36,914 nt of DNA from Collinsella sp. (lineage in GTDB: Bacteria; Actinomycetota; Coriobacteriia; Coriobacteriales; Coriobacteriaceae): the NCBI GenBank assembly GCA_019419545.1, contig DXZT01000049.1:1-36914 (forward strand), given 5' to 3'. Below, piece by piece: positions 6,857-14,762 of the stretch. Within the stretch, counting starts at the first letter, position 1, and the number at the start of each line of letters is the position of its first letter. Below the pieces are notes generated by a model, which made no database searches, was not told the DNA's origin, and saw nothing but the letters and a program-made list of their open reading frames with translations. A program made the translations under genes and the position numbers.

Positions 6857-7495
6857 CTATTTACCCAGCTTGGCCTTAACCAGACCGACCACGGTCGGGA
6901 TGATCGACACGGCAACGATGCCGATAATCAGCAGCTCAAAGTGCTCCTGCACAAAGGGAATGCCGCCAAAGAAGTAGCCCAGCAGCGTAAAGACCGTCGA
7001 CCAGGTAATGCCGCCCAGCACGTTAAAGACGACAAAGTTGCGCCAGTGCATGCCGCCCATGCCAGCGATAAAAGGCACAAAGGTGCGGATAAACGGGAAG
7101 AAGCGACCCAGGAAGATGGCCAGGTGACCCCACTTGTCCAAGAAGTCCTCGGACTTTTTGATGCGCTCGGGCGTCATGGCCTTGACCTTGCCCGAAGCGA
7201 TGATCTTGCGGCCAAAGAAGTGACCGATCATAAAGTTGCACTGATCGCCCAAAATGGCCGCGGCCCATGCGGTGGCCAGAAGCGCCACGATGTTAAAGCC
7301 GCCGTTGTGGGCGAAGAACCCCGAGGCGAACAGCAGCGAATCGCCGGGAAGGAACGGGAAGAACACCACGCCCGTCTCGATAAAGATGATCAGGAACACG
7401 CAGCCGTAGGCCATAAGCGGGCCGGCGGCGATCCAGCTGGCGATCGCGGTGCGCGGATCCTTAAGCAGCTCGGCGATAAAATTGATGAAACCCAT
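6857..7495 (-). CDS. DedA family integral membrane protein
   Basis: The product is 212 aa. Landmarks of the DedA/SNARE-associated (VTT) domain are FLPGDSLLFASG near residue 60, then F-LGRFFPFIRTFVPFIAGMGGM with the conserved R-x-x-P-x-x-R. There are four to five hydrophobic segments and a basic C-terminal tail. DedA proteins move undecaprenyl phosphate or other phospholipids across the membrane and support pH and antibiotic tolerance; which one this is cannot be told. The start at 7495 follows AGAGG. An upstream in-frame extension is possible but lacks a ribosome site. It is divergent from cysE. Confidence 0.9.
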   Translation of the reverse strand: MGFINFIAELLKDPRTAIASWIAAGPLMAYGCVFLIIFIETGVVFFPFLPGDSLLFASGFFAHNGGFNIVALLATAWAAAILGDQCNFMIGHFFGRKIIASGKVKAMTPERIKKSEDFLDKWGHLAIFLGRFFPFIRTFVPFIAGMGGMHWRNFVVFNVLGGITWSTVFTLLGYFFGGIPFVQEHFELLIIGIVAVSIIPTVVGLVKAKLGK

Positions 7496-7718
7496 GAAGT
7501 AAAACCTCTCAGTTGTGGGCGCGGATACGTCCAAGTTGACCAGTATACGGTTGCGGCGCCCCCTCGTGCGCAACCCCACAAAAGCATGACTCCATTACCA
7601 GCAAGTTTGCATAACTGACACTTGTAGCGCAAAGCCGCCAAGATTGTCCTTTTTAATCCCTAGCGAATCGCTATACTTTATTGAATCGCATTGCCATGGC
7701 GCTAAGGGAGGGCGGCCG

Positions 7719-8423
7719 GTGAGCTTTATCAATACCATTCGCGAGGACATCAAGACCGTCCAAGCGCAGGACCCCGCCGCGCAAAACGGTCTGGTCATCT
7801 TCCTTTCCTATCCTGGCCTGCACGCCAAGTGGAACCACGTGCCCGAGCACTGGCTCTGGGAGCACGGACATCGCTCGCTCGCCCGCGTGCTCTCGCAGCT
7901 CACCCGCCACATCACCGGCGTCGAGATTCACCCTGCCGCGCAGATTGGTAAGCACTTCTTTATCGACCACGCCATGGGCGTCGTCATCGGCGAGACTACC
8001 ATTGTGGGCGACAACTGCGTGCTCTACCAGGGCGTCACGCTTGGCGGCACCGGCAACGAGACCGGCAAACGCCACCCAACGCTCGGCAATAACGTCACCG
8101 TGGGCACGGGTGCCAAGGTGCTCGGCAACATCCGCATCGGCAACAACGTCAAAATCGGCGGCAACTCGGTCGTCGTTAAGGACGTCCCCGACAACTGCAC
8201 CGTCGTGGGCGTGCCGGGACGCATCATCAAGCGCAACGGCTGCCGCGTGTTTGAGGAGAGTTTCGACGCCAAGCAGCATCGCGAGTACATGCCCGACGAC
8301 GCCGCCGAGCAGAGTGCCCTCAACCGCCAGGGCATCACCGAGAACGCCCGCCGCGTCAAGGAACTCGAGCGAGAGGTGGCCGAGCTCAAGGCCCTCGTCG
8401 CCAAGCTCGTGGACGAACGCTAG
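7719..8423 (+). CDS. cysE: Serine O-acetyltransferase
   Basis: The product is 234 aa and makes O-acetylserine from serine and acetyl-CoA, the first step of cysteine synthesis. It starts with IREDIKTVQAQDPAAQ, the usual N-terminus of short Gram-positive CysE. Hexapeptide left-handed beta-helix repeats follow (about 70-170): IHPAAQIGKHFFIDHAMGVVIGET with the catalytic DH-H residues, then LGGTGNETGKRHPT. A charged coiled-coil tail ends in ELEREVAELKALV. I chose GTG at 7719 because AAGGGAGG lies 7 bases upstream and the protein then aligns with the family; ATG at 7695 is in frame but has no ribosome site. No cysK is adjacent. A -10-like TATACT is at 7672-7677. Confidence 0.93.
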   Translation: MSFINTIREDIKTVQAQDPAAQNGLVIFLSYPGLHAKWNHVPEHWLWEHGHRSLARVLSQLTRHITGVEIHPAAQIGKHFFIDHAMGVVIGETTIVGDNCVLYQGVTLGGTGNETGKRHPTLGNNVTVGTGAKVLGNIRIGNNVKIGGNSVVVKDVPDNCTVVGVPGRIIKRNGCRVFEESFDAKQHREYMPDDAAEQSALNRQGITENARRVKELEREVAELKALVAKLVDER

Positions 8424-8459
8424 AGGCGGACGACCACCGACAACATTGACGCCAACGCA

Positions 8460-8494
8460 AAGGCGCGCCAGAGGATTCACCCCCGGCGCGCCTT
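8460..8494 (+). terminator. Terminator after cysE
   Basis: Perfect 10 bp arms AAGGCGCGCC / GGCGCGCCTT (8460-8469, 8485-8494) followed by ATTTG, 37 bases after the stop. Confidence 0.75.
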
Positions 8495-8501
8495 ATTTGT
8501 G

Positions 8502-8532
8502 ATGTGGCAAAGAGACTGTCCCTTTGTCACAT
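8502..8532. repeat. Short hairpin with GACTGTCCC core
   Basis: ATGTGGCAAAG (8502-8512) pairs with CTTTGTCACAT (8522-8532), with one G-T wobble, around AGACTGTCC. It abuts the stop codon of the ABC exporter on the other strand. The GGGAC-like core links it to the other intergenic repeats in this window. Confidence 0.45.
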
Positions 8533-10526
8533 TATGCGAACTGGCTCAGATAGAGGTCGGCGTAGGCACCCTCGGCAGCCAGCAGCTCCTTATGCGTGCC
8601 CTGCTCGATAATGTTGCCGTGATCCATGACCAAGATCAGGTCGGCATCCACAATCGTCGACAGGCGGTGTGCGATCACAAAGCTCGTGCGCCCGCGCATA
8701 AGCGCATCCATGGCACGGCCGATGGCAAGCTCGGTACGCGTGTCCACGCTTGAGGTCGCCTCGTCCAGGATGAGAATCGCCGGGTTGTTGAGCAGCACGC
8801 GTGCGATGGTCAGCAGCTGACGCTGGCCCTGGCTGATGCTCTCGGCATCGTTGGCCACGCGCGTGTCGTAGCCCTGCGGCATGGTGCGCACAAAGAAGTC
8901 GACCTGCGCGGCACGAGCGGCGGCCACAATTTCGTCGCGCGTTGCCTCGGGGCAGCCGTAGGCGATGTTCTCGGCAATCGTGCCATCGAACAGCCAGGCG
9001 TCCTGCAGCACCATGCCAAACTGCTGCCGTAGCTCGCCGCGGTCCATGCGGCCCGTATCCACGCCATCGAGCGTAATACGCCCGCCGTCAATCTCGTAGA
9101 AGCGCATGAGCAGGTTGATGAGCGTCGTCTTGCCTGCGCCCGTGGTTCCCACCACGGCAATCTTCTGGCCCGGCTCGGCGGTAAACGACACGTCGCGCAT
9201 AAGCGGCTTGTCGGGCGAATAACCAAAGCGCACGTGCTCAAAGGAGACGCGGCCCTCCACGCGACCCGGCAGCTTGGCGGCCTCGTCCGGCAGCGGATCG
9301 GCCTCCATCTCGGGCTCATCGAGCAGGTCGAACACGCGCTCTGCACTCGCCAGCGCGCTCTGCAGCGAGTTGAAGGTAAACGACAACTGCGTCATGGGCT
9401 CGGACGCCTCGTAGATAAACTGGAAGAACGCCTGGAACACGCCGACGGTCATGTGACCGGCAACCAGCATGCTGCAGCCCACAAGCGCAATAACGATCTG
9501 CGCCAAACGGCCGATAAAGCGCACTGCGGGGCCGACAGCATTGATCATAAAGTCGGCCTTGGCACTCACGCGTGCCAGCTCGCCCGAGGCCTGGTGCACC
9601 TCGGCAGAACTTTGGCGTTCGCGGTTAAACGCGCGGATCACCAGACGGCCCGAATAGCCTTCCTCGACCGCACTCGTAATCTTGGACACCCACTCCTGGC
9701 GCTCGCCCGTCACATCGTGTGTGCGGCGCGAGACGACCTTCGTCACCAGCAGCGACAGTGCCGTAAAGAACAGAAAGACGAGCGTAAGCTGCACGCTGAA
9801 CACGAACATCACGCTCACAGCACCAACAACCGTGCCGATCGACACGAGCAGCTGCAGCAATCCGCGCTGCATGCTCTCGGACATCTTGTCCAGGTCGTTG
9901 GTCGCGCGGCTGACGACCTCGCCGGGACGATGCGCGTCAAAATAGGCGAGCGGCAGACGGTTGAGCTTTTGCGCGATGCGGTTGCGCAGGCGCAGATTGA
10001 GACGCTCAGCGACGCTCGACATCAAAAAGCTCTGGAGCGCATAGAACGAGGCAGCGGCAGTCCAGATCATAAAGTAGACGAAAATGGTCTTGCCGCAGTT
10101 CTCCCAGGTGATGTTGAAGGTGGTGTCGTTGGCAAACGCCACCTGAATGTGGCCCCACAGCTCATCGATCACGCGGGCGCTATATGCCGGCGCGGCGGTG
10201 TTAAAGATGACATAGAACACAATGCTCGCGAACACGATATAGAAGCGCCAATGGTCGCCGGCAGCCTCACTCCACAGGCGGCGCACCGTCGCCCAGGTAT
10301 CCCGAGGCGTCTCGTCCTCGTCTTCGTCGTCCACGTCGCGCATACGCTCTGCCTCGGCGCGGGCGCGCTCGTCCTCGGCACGTTCGTTTTCCTCGTAGAG
10401 CGCTTGGCGGCGAGCCTCGCGCTTGGCGGCGTCATCCAGCTCGGTCGACGCGGCAGCCGTTTCCTCGACCAGTCCCGCGGCAGCGGCGTCATCAACGCCG
10501 CCCTGCTTCTTGAGCTCCCCGGTCAT
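8532..10526 (-). CDS. ABC exporter half-transporter, catalytically intact subunit
   Basis: The product is about 664 aa. An unusual N-terminal extension of about 80 residues is highly charged (Arg/Glu then Asp-rich, about residues 30-75). A six-helix type IV exporter domain and an ATPase domain follow. ATPase motifs: Walker A VVGTTGAGKTT, signature ISQGQ (instead of LSGGQ), Walker B ILILDEATSSVD with the catalytic Glu, and switch AHRLSTI with His. It pairs with the upstream gene, which lacks these residues, as in TM287/288-type heterodimers that expel drugs or lipids. The ATG at 10526 is chosen over GTG at 10535 because GGGAGG is 8 bases upstream. Only one base separates it from the previous stop. 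Confidence 0.93.
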   Translation of the reverse strand: MTGELKKQGGVDDAAAAGLVEETAAASTELDDAAKREARRQALYEENERAEDERARAEAERMRDVDDEDEDETPRDTWATVRRLWSEAAGDHWRFYIVFASIVFYVIFNTAAPAYSARVIDELWGHIQVAFANDTTFNITWENCGKTIFVYFMIWTAAASFYALQSFLMSSVAERLNLRLRNRIAQKLNRLPLAYFDAHRPGEVVSRATNDLDKMSESMQRGLLQLLVSIGTVVGAVSVMFVFSVQLTLVFLFFTALSLLVTKVVSRRTHDVTGERQEWVSKITSAVEEGYSGRLVIRAFNRERQSSAEVHQASGELARVSAKADFMINAVGPAVRFIGRLAQIVIALVGCSMLVAGHMTVGVFQAFFQFIYEASEPMTQLSFTFNSLQSALASAERVFDLLDEPEMEADPLPDEAAKLPGRVEGRVSFEHVRFGYSPDKPLMRDVSFTAEPGQKIAVVGTTGAGKTTLINLLMRFYEIDGGRITLDGVDTGRMDRGELRQQFGMVLQDAWLFDGTIAENIAYGCPEATRDEIVAAARAAQVDFFVRTMPQGYDTRVANDAESISQGQRQLLTIARVLLNNPAILILDEATSSVDTRTELAIGRAMDALMRGRTSFVIAHRLSTIVDADLILVMDHGNIIEQGTHKELLAAEGAYADLYLSQFA

Positions 10527-10527
10527 G

Positions 10528-12264
10528 CTACTCACCTCCCTTCATTTGCGATTCCGCGATGGCGCGGTACACCTCGCAGGTTTCCATAAGCTCGCCATGC
10601 GTGCCCAAGCCCACGACCTCGCCGTCCTTGAGCACAACGATCTGGTCGGCATGCAAAATAGTCGAGATGCGCTGCGCGATGATGAGCACCGCGGCGTCGC
10701 GCGTCTCGTCCTGCAGCGCATGGCGCAGGGCCGCATCGGTCTTAAAGTCCAGGGCCGAAAAACTATCGTCGAAGATATACAGGTCGGCGCGCTTCATGAG
10801 CGCGCGAGCAATGGCCAGGCGCTGGCGCTGGCCGCCCGAAAAGTTCGTACCGCCCTGGGCAACCGGGGTATCGAGCCCCTGCGGTTGGTCGAGTACAAAG
10901 GTGCTCTGGGCAACCTCAAGCGCGTGAAGCATGTCGCCCTCGGTCGCGCCTTCGTTACCAAAGCGAAGGTTGCTCGCCACCGTGCCCGAGAACAGCCACG
11001 CCTTCTGCGGCACGTAAGCGATATGCCCGCGAATCTCACCTTGCGAAAGGTCGCGCAGGTCAACGCCGTTCAGGCGAATGGCGCCCTTCGTGGCATCGTG
11101 GAAGCGAAGCAAAAGCTTGGCCACCGTTGACTTGCCCGAGCCCGTTGAGCCCACGATCGCGGTCGTCTGTCCGCGGCGGCAGGCAAAACTCAGGTCGCAC
11201 AGGGTGTCCTCGTCGGCATCGTCAAAACGGAACGACATATGGTCGAACACGGCAACCGCGTCGGCACCATCTGCGGACTCAGGCGCCCCGTCGCCCAGCG
11301 TTGCCTTGCCGTCCACGATGCTCGGCTCGATTTCGAGCACCTGTTGCGCGCGGTTGAGGCACGCCGCAGCGCGCGGAAGCGTCAGAATCACCATCTGCGC
11401 CATCATCACAAAGAACAGGATCAAGATCGCGTATTCCAACACGGCCGAGATGCTGCCGATTTGCATGGCGTGGACGCCCGCGCGGTTGCCGCCCACCCAC
11501 AGCACCGCCACCTCGGCGATATTCATCAAAAAGAAGCTGGAACTGTCGAGACCCACAAACAGGTGGTTGACCTTGATGGCGTTGGCCGCGTAATCGCTAA
11601 ACACCTCGTCCAGGCGCTGCTCCTCGTGGCGCTCCTTGTTAAATGCGCGGATGACGCGCACGCCCACGATGTTCTCGCGCAGCACCACGTTCATGCGGTC
11701 GATAAAGCTCTGCAGGCGCATAAAGATCGGCGCGGCGTTAGCCACCGTAAAGACCGCCGCCACCAGCACGATCGCAACGACCACACCCAGCAGCGTGCCC
11801 ATGGCGGGATCGATGAACCAAGCAAAAATGATGCCTGCCACGGCCAAGAACGGCACCGGCAGCACCAACTGAATCGTCTGAAGGACAGCTTGCTGAATCA
11901 CGTTGATGTCGTTGAGCGAGCGTGTGATCATCGAACCCGTGCCAAAGCGCTCAAAGTCGCTAGCCGCGAGTTCGAGCGACTTGTCGTACACGGCATTGCG
12001 GATATCGCAGGCCACGTTGGCGGCCAGGCGCGCCGAAAGATAGCAGCCCAGCACCGTGCCGCCGCTGGCCATGCCGGTCGCGATAAGCATGTACAGGCCG
12101 TTGCGTAAAATATAGTCGATATCGCCCGTGGTAATACCGGTGTTGACCATGTTCGCCAGCATCGTGGGAACCAACAGCGTACCGACGTTATCTATCAGCA
12201 CCGCAAACAGCGTCACCGCAATCAGCCCGCGATACGGCCTCATAAACCTCATTAAGAGTCGCAT
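10528..12264 (-). CDS. ABC exporter half-transporter, degenerate-site subunit
   Basis: The product is 578 aa: a membrane domain (about 1-310) with six helices and an ATPase domain. Walker A GSTGSGKST and signature FSGGQRQ are intact, but Walker B reads IFDDSFSALD, so the catalytic Glu is Asp. The switch His is Gln (IIAQRISTI). These are the hallmark substitutions of the partner that forms the degenerate site in heterodimeric exporters; the other half is the next gene. The ATG at 12264 follows GGGGAG and overlaps the end of the MarR gene by 13 bases, implying translational coupling. The substrate is unknown; MarR control suggests a toxic compound. Confidence 0.93.
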   Translation of the reverse strand: MRLLMRFMRPYRGLIAVTLFAVLIDNVGTLLVPTMLANMVNTGITTGDIDYILRNGLYMLIATGMASGGTVLGCYLSARLAANVACDIRNAVYDKSLELAASDFERFGTGSMITRSLNDINVIQQAVLQTIQLVLPVPFLAVAGIIFAWFIDPAMGTLLGVVVAIVLVAAVFTVANAAPIFMRLQSFIDRMNVVLRENIVGVRVIRAFNKERHEEQRLDEVFSDYAANAIKVNHLFVGLDSSSFFLMNIAEVAVLWVGGNRAGVHAMQIGSISAVLEYAILILFFVMMAQMVILTLPRAAACLNRAQQVLEIEPSIVDGKATLGDGAPESADGADAVAVFDHMSFRFDDADEDTLCDLSFACRRGQTTAIVGSTGSGKSTVAKLLLRFHDATKGAIRLNGVDLRDLSQGEIRGHIAYVPQKAWLFSGTVASNLRFGNEGATEGDMLHALEVAQSTFVLDQPQGLDTPVAQGGTNFSGGQRQRLAIARALMKRADLYIFDDSFSALDFKTDAALRHALQDETRDAAVLIIAQRISTILHADQIVVLKDGEVVGLGTHGELMETCEVYRAIAESQMKGGE

Positions 12265-12764
12265 GTCTCCCCTTCGCTCTTATCGTCAGCCTCGTTCTCA
12301 GCGGCCACTTGCCGTTTAAATGCCTCGCACTCTTCGTTAAGAACATGGGAGAACTTACCGACCAAGCGCATGATCTCGCGCTGTTCCCACGGCTCGAGCG
12401 CCTCGAATGCCTGTTGCTCGGCTTTTTGCGCTGGCAACGCGTAGCGCTTGGCAAACCGCACGCCTTCTTCGGTCAGTCGCACAACCTTGTTCTTACGACT
12501 ACCTTCGGCAAACTCCAACGTCGCAAGCCCTCGCGCCCTAAGCGTCTTGATCGCCGAATTGATGGTCTGTTTGCTGTAGAACCATTCACTCGTCAGCCGA
12601 CTCACGGCAACGCTTCCGCCCGCCGCACTCGTGTCGACGAGCATCCAGTAGGCGCAGTCCGAAAGACCGCAGGCGCGCGCGAACTCCGAATAGATACGGT
12701 CAAGCCCGTTGAGCATCCGGTCGAAATCGACCGGGCTAACTGCACTATTCATCTCTCCCACCAT
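12252..12764 (-). CDS. MarR-family transcriptional regulator of the ABC exporter operon
   Basis: The product is about 170 aa. The winged helix-turn-helix spans SVAVSRLTSEWFYSKQTINSAIKTLRARGL, then a wing with SRKNKVVRLTEEG, flanked by dimerisation helices and an acidic tail. The family represses efflux genes and releases DNA on binding small phenolic or drug-like ligands. It is the first gene of a three-gene operon with two ABC subunits. Two direct repeats over its promoter are probable operators. The start is uncertain: ATG at 12764 or at 12752. The second has GGGAG very close to it. Confidence 0.9.
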   Translation of the reverse strand: MVGEMNSAVSPVDFDRMLNGLDRIYSEFARACGLSDCAYWMLVDTSAAGGSVAVSRLTSEWFYSKQTINSAIKTLRARGLATLEFAEGSRKNKVVRLTEEGVRFAKRYALPAQKAEQQAFEALEPWEQREIMRLVGKFSHVLNEECEAFKRQVAAENEADDKSEGETCDS

Positions 12765-12768
12765 TCGA

Positions 12769-12827
12769 TAGTCCGAGTTTTGACCAATTAATATCTCTAC
12801 ATTAGTCCGAGTTTTGACTATCGTCAA
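12769..12827 (-). promoter_or_regulatory. MarR operon promoter with two operator repeats
   Basis: On the minus strand TTGACG (12827-12822) and TAATGT (12804-12799) are 17 bases apart, a good promoter. The 16-base repeat TAGTCCGAGTTTTGAC occurs twice (12769-12784, 12803-12818), 34 bases apart. One copy fills the -35/-10 spacer and the other lies downstream of the start point. The upstream copy continues to GACTA, giving TAGTC/GACTA arms. This suits autorepression by the MarR protein. Confidence 0.7.
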
Positions 12828-12868
12828 CAAGCTCGTTGTTTATGGTCGGCTCTACATAAGCATATCGA

Positions 12869-12905
12869 CAAAAAAGACCGCCGGCGCGGGGGCGGCGCCG
12901 GCGGT
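12869..12905 (-). terminator. Terminator of the small hypothetical gene
   Basis: Perfect 11 bp stem ACCGCCGGCGC (12877-12887 with 12895-12905), followed on the minus strand by TTTTTT. Confidence 0.88.
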
Positions 12906-12931
12906 TGCGAGAGAATATCGAGTGTTGGCTG

Positions 12932-13222
12932 TTAAGCAGCGACGGCCTCATAGACCGTAGCACCCGAGAAGCTGTCATGCAGGCTCTTGCCGGCAATCCA
13001 CGGCAGCTCGACGACCTCGCAGACCGTGTTGACCAGCTCGGAGCAGTCAGTAAAGTGGCCCTTGTCGTTGAGGGCCTCGCAATCCTGAACACGCCAATAG
13101 CCATCGGTGTGCGTGATGTAGTACTCGTGATCGTTGATCGACACGAAAGCGCGCGTCTTGGAACGCAGCAGCTTCAGAAATCCTTCGAAATCGGTCTCGA
13201 CGACATCTCCAGCCTGGAACAT
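12932..13222 (-). CDS. Small hypothetical protein
   Basis: The product is 96 aa, soluble and acidic, with no signal peptide or membrane segment. The middle, about residues 25-55, looks like two or three beta strands (TRAFVSINDHEYYITHTDGYW). I do not recognise a family. It is a real gene: AGGAGG sits 7 bases before the ATG at 13222, and a strong terminator follows. It stands alone between the MarR operon and the nitroreductase. A perfect AACCTTT-ATC-AAAGGTT palindrome lies about 64 bases upstream. Confidence 0.75.
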   Translation of the reverse strand: MFQAGDVVETDFEGFLKLLRSKTRAFVSINDHEYYITHTDGYWRVQDCEALNDKGHFTDCSELVNTVCEVVELPWIAGKSLHDSFSGATVYEAVAA

Positions 13223-13285
13223 GATGTTACCTCCTGGCCCGGCGCCACCACGGCGCATTGATAAACGTTGGTACTCCTTTAGTAA

Positions 13286-13302
13286 AACCTTTATCAAAGG
13301 TT
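13286..13302. promoter_or_regulatory. Perfect palindrome AACCTTT-N3-AAAGGTT
   Basis: An exact 7 bp inverted repeat with a 3-base centre, 64 bases upstream of the small hypothetical gene and 215 bases upstream of the nitroreductase. Its length and spacing suit a dimeric regulator. No second copy was seen. The rest of 13223-13516 shows no gene and no clear promoter. Confidence 0.4.
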
Positions 13303-13516
13303 ATGCGTTCGTCATTTAGGCAAGTGGTAAAAAACCGCAGGGTAGACGGGATAAAACGTTTAACCATCCCATTTGTTTGTCACATTCTGAAGGTACTTTT
13401 ATGCAAACCTACTTTCCCAATTGGAATCTATCCTTTTGGCCGGGCAATTGACCGTCTATCGTTTAAGCCCGACGGGTATGAACGGGGCATCTGCAACGCC
13501 ACCGCAAGGAGACACC

Positions 13517-14038
13517 ATGGAGACTATCGAAGCACTCATTCACCGCCGCAGCTGCCGCAACTACAGCGATCGTCCCGTCGAGGCTGAAAAGCTTGCACGT
13601 ATTATCGAAGCCGGCCAATATGCACCGAGCGGCATGGGCCGCCAGCCGGTGACGTTTGTCGCCGTCACCGACCCCGCGACCGTCGAGCATCTCTCACAGC
13701 TCAACGCCCAGGTCATGGACAGCAACAGCGACCCCTTCTATGGCGCCAAGACCGTTGTGGTGGTGCTGGTTGACCGCAGCGTGCCCACACATCTGGAAGA
13801 CGGCTCGCTCGCCATGGGCAACTTGCTCAACGCCGCCTATGCACTGGGTGTCGATTCGTGCTGGATTCACCGCGCGCATGAGGTCTTTGACTCGCCCGAG
13901 GGCCTGGAGCTGCTGGCCAGCTGGGGCCTGCCCGCCGACGGCAGCCTGCGCGGCGTCGGTAACTGCATTCTTGGCTACGCCGAGGACACGCTACCCGAGG
14001 CAAAGCCGCGCCGCAACAACGTGGTGTACGTGAAATAG
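13517..14038 (+). CDS. Nitroreductase-family FMN oxidoreductase
   Basis: The product is 173 aa, short for the family. The N-terminal IHRRSCRNYSDRPVE motif with FMN-contacting Arg residues is typical, followed by AGQYAPSGMGRQP, a central ALGVDSCWIHRA and a closing VGNCILGYAE. The family reduces nitro groups, quinones or enones with NAD(P)H and FMN; the natural substrate is not clear. The start is set by AAGGAGA 4 bases upstream. It is a single gene. A hairpin follows 16 bases after the stop. Confidence 0.9.
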   Translation: METIEALIHRRSCRNYSDRPVEAEKLARIIEAGQYAPSGMGRQPVTFVAVTDPATVEHLSQLNAQVMDSNSDPFYGAKTVVVVLVDRSVPTHLEDGSLAMGNLLNAAYALGVDSCWIHRAHEVFDSPEGLELLASWGLPADGSLRGVGNCILGYAEDTLPEAKPRRNNVVYVK

Positions 14039-14054
14039 TACAGGAACGTCAGCA

Positions 14055-14093
14055 GGGGTAGCTAATTTGGGACGGGGCTATTTTAGCTACCCC
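14055..14093. repeat. GGGACGGGG-type inverted repeat (copy 2), possible terminator
   Basis: GGGGTAGCTAA pairs with TTAGCTACCCC (14055-14065, 14083-14093). The loop carries TTTGGGACGGGG. Bases 14060-14079 repeat 1274-1293. It lies between two convergent genes and may end both. Confidence 0.6.
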
Positions 14094-14102
14094 ACTCGCA
14101 AC

Positions 14103-14678
14103 TTATATTGACGTCGCCGTTGTCGTCGTTTCGTTCGTCTGGGCCGTTTCGGCGCCATCGCCCTGTTCGTCCTCGTCCTTTTGCGCATCGGCGATGGTAG
14201 AGGCCGCCGCAACGATACCGCGCTGGGGCGCGACGCTCGTCTGGGCCTGAGCGCCCTCGACAACTTCTGTACCTACATGCGCGAGCTCGGGCGATTTAAA
14301 CATTGCGTCCAAGTTGGCGCCACCGCCGGCATATCCGAGCGCAGCGAGCGCGATGACGATCACTGCAACGGCGGCCACGATCGGCACGTAGCGATGCCAG
14401 CCGGCGGGATTGAGCCCGCTGCGGCGAGCCGCCCCGCGGCTGATGTAGCCGAGCGTTCCGTCGTGCTTGAGCTTTGAGCCCACCACGCGTTTGCGGCCCA
14501 ACAGCGAGGACTCTGCCTGCATTGCCAAGCGGGCGCTTGCCGAAGGATAGCCGTATTTAGTGCGCTTGAACGAGCCATCAAACCCCGAGGCGTGTTTGCC
14601 CCACGTCACCGATGTCGTGCGTCGGTTAACCGGCGCGGCGCTCCGCCTTCTGCGGCTCGGTTTTGAAGTCTCAGCCAT
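14103..14678 (-). CDS. Hypothetical single-pass membrane protein
   Basis: The product is about 191 aa. The N-terminal 100 residues are basic (Arg/Ser/Lys-rich, many RRR and KR pairs). One membrane helix follows (about 103-125, YVPIVAAVAVIVIALAALGY). The remaining 65 residues are Ala/Thr/Glu-rich, low complexity and ending TTTTATSI. Positive-inside topology puts the basic part in the cytoplasm and the tail outside. I do not recognise a family. The ATG at 14678 follows GAGGG. It precedes no other gene in its direction except across a repeat. Confidence 0.7.
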   Translation of the reverse strand: MAETSKPSRRRRSAAPVNRRTTSVTWGKHASGFDGSFKRTKYGYPSASARLAMQAESSLLGRKRVVGSKLKHDGTLGYISRGAARRSGLNPAGWHRYVPIVAAVAVIVIALAALGYAGGGANLDAMFKSPELAHVGTEVVEGAQAQTSVAPQRGIVAAASTIADAQKDEDEQGDGAETAQTNETTTTATSI

Positions 14679-14762
14679 ATGCCCTCGCACGCCGTAACCA
14701 AATCGAAACAATAACGCTTTGGACTGTAGCACACGCGTCGCGCGCGGTCACGGGCGCCTCGC

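Noticed and set aside
9234..10589. Long open frame antisense to the ABC exporter
   Set aside because: Shadow of the exporter; no start context and no motif.
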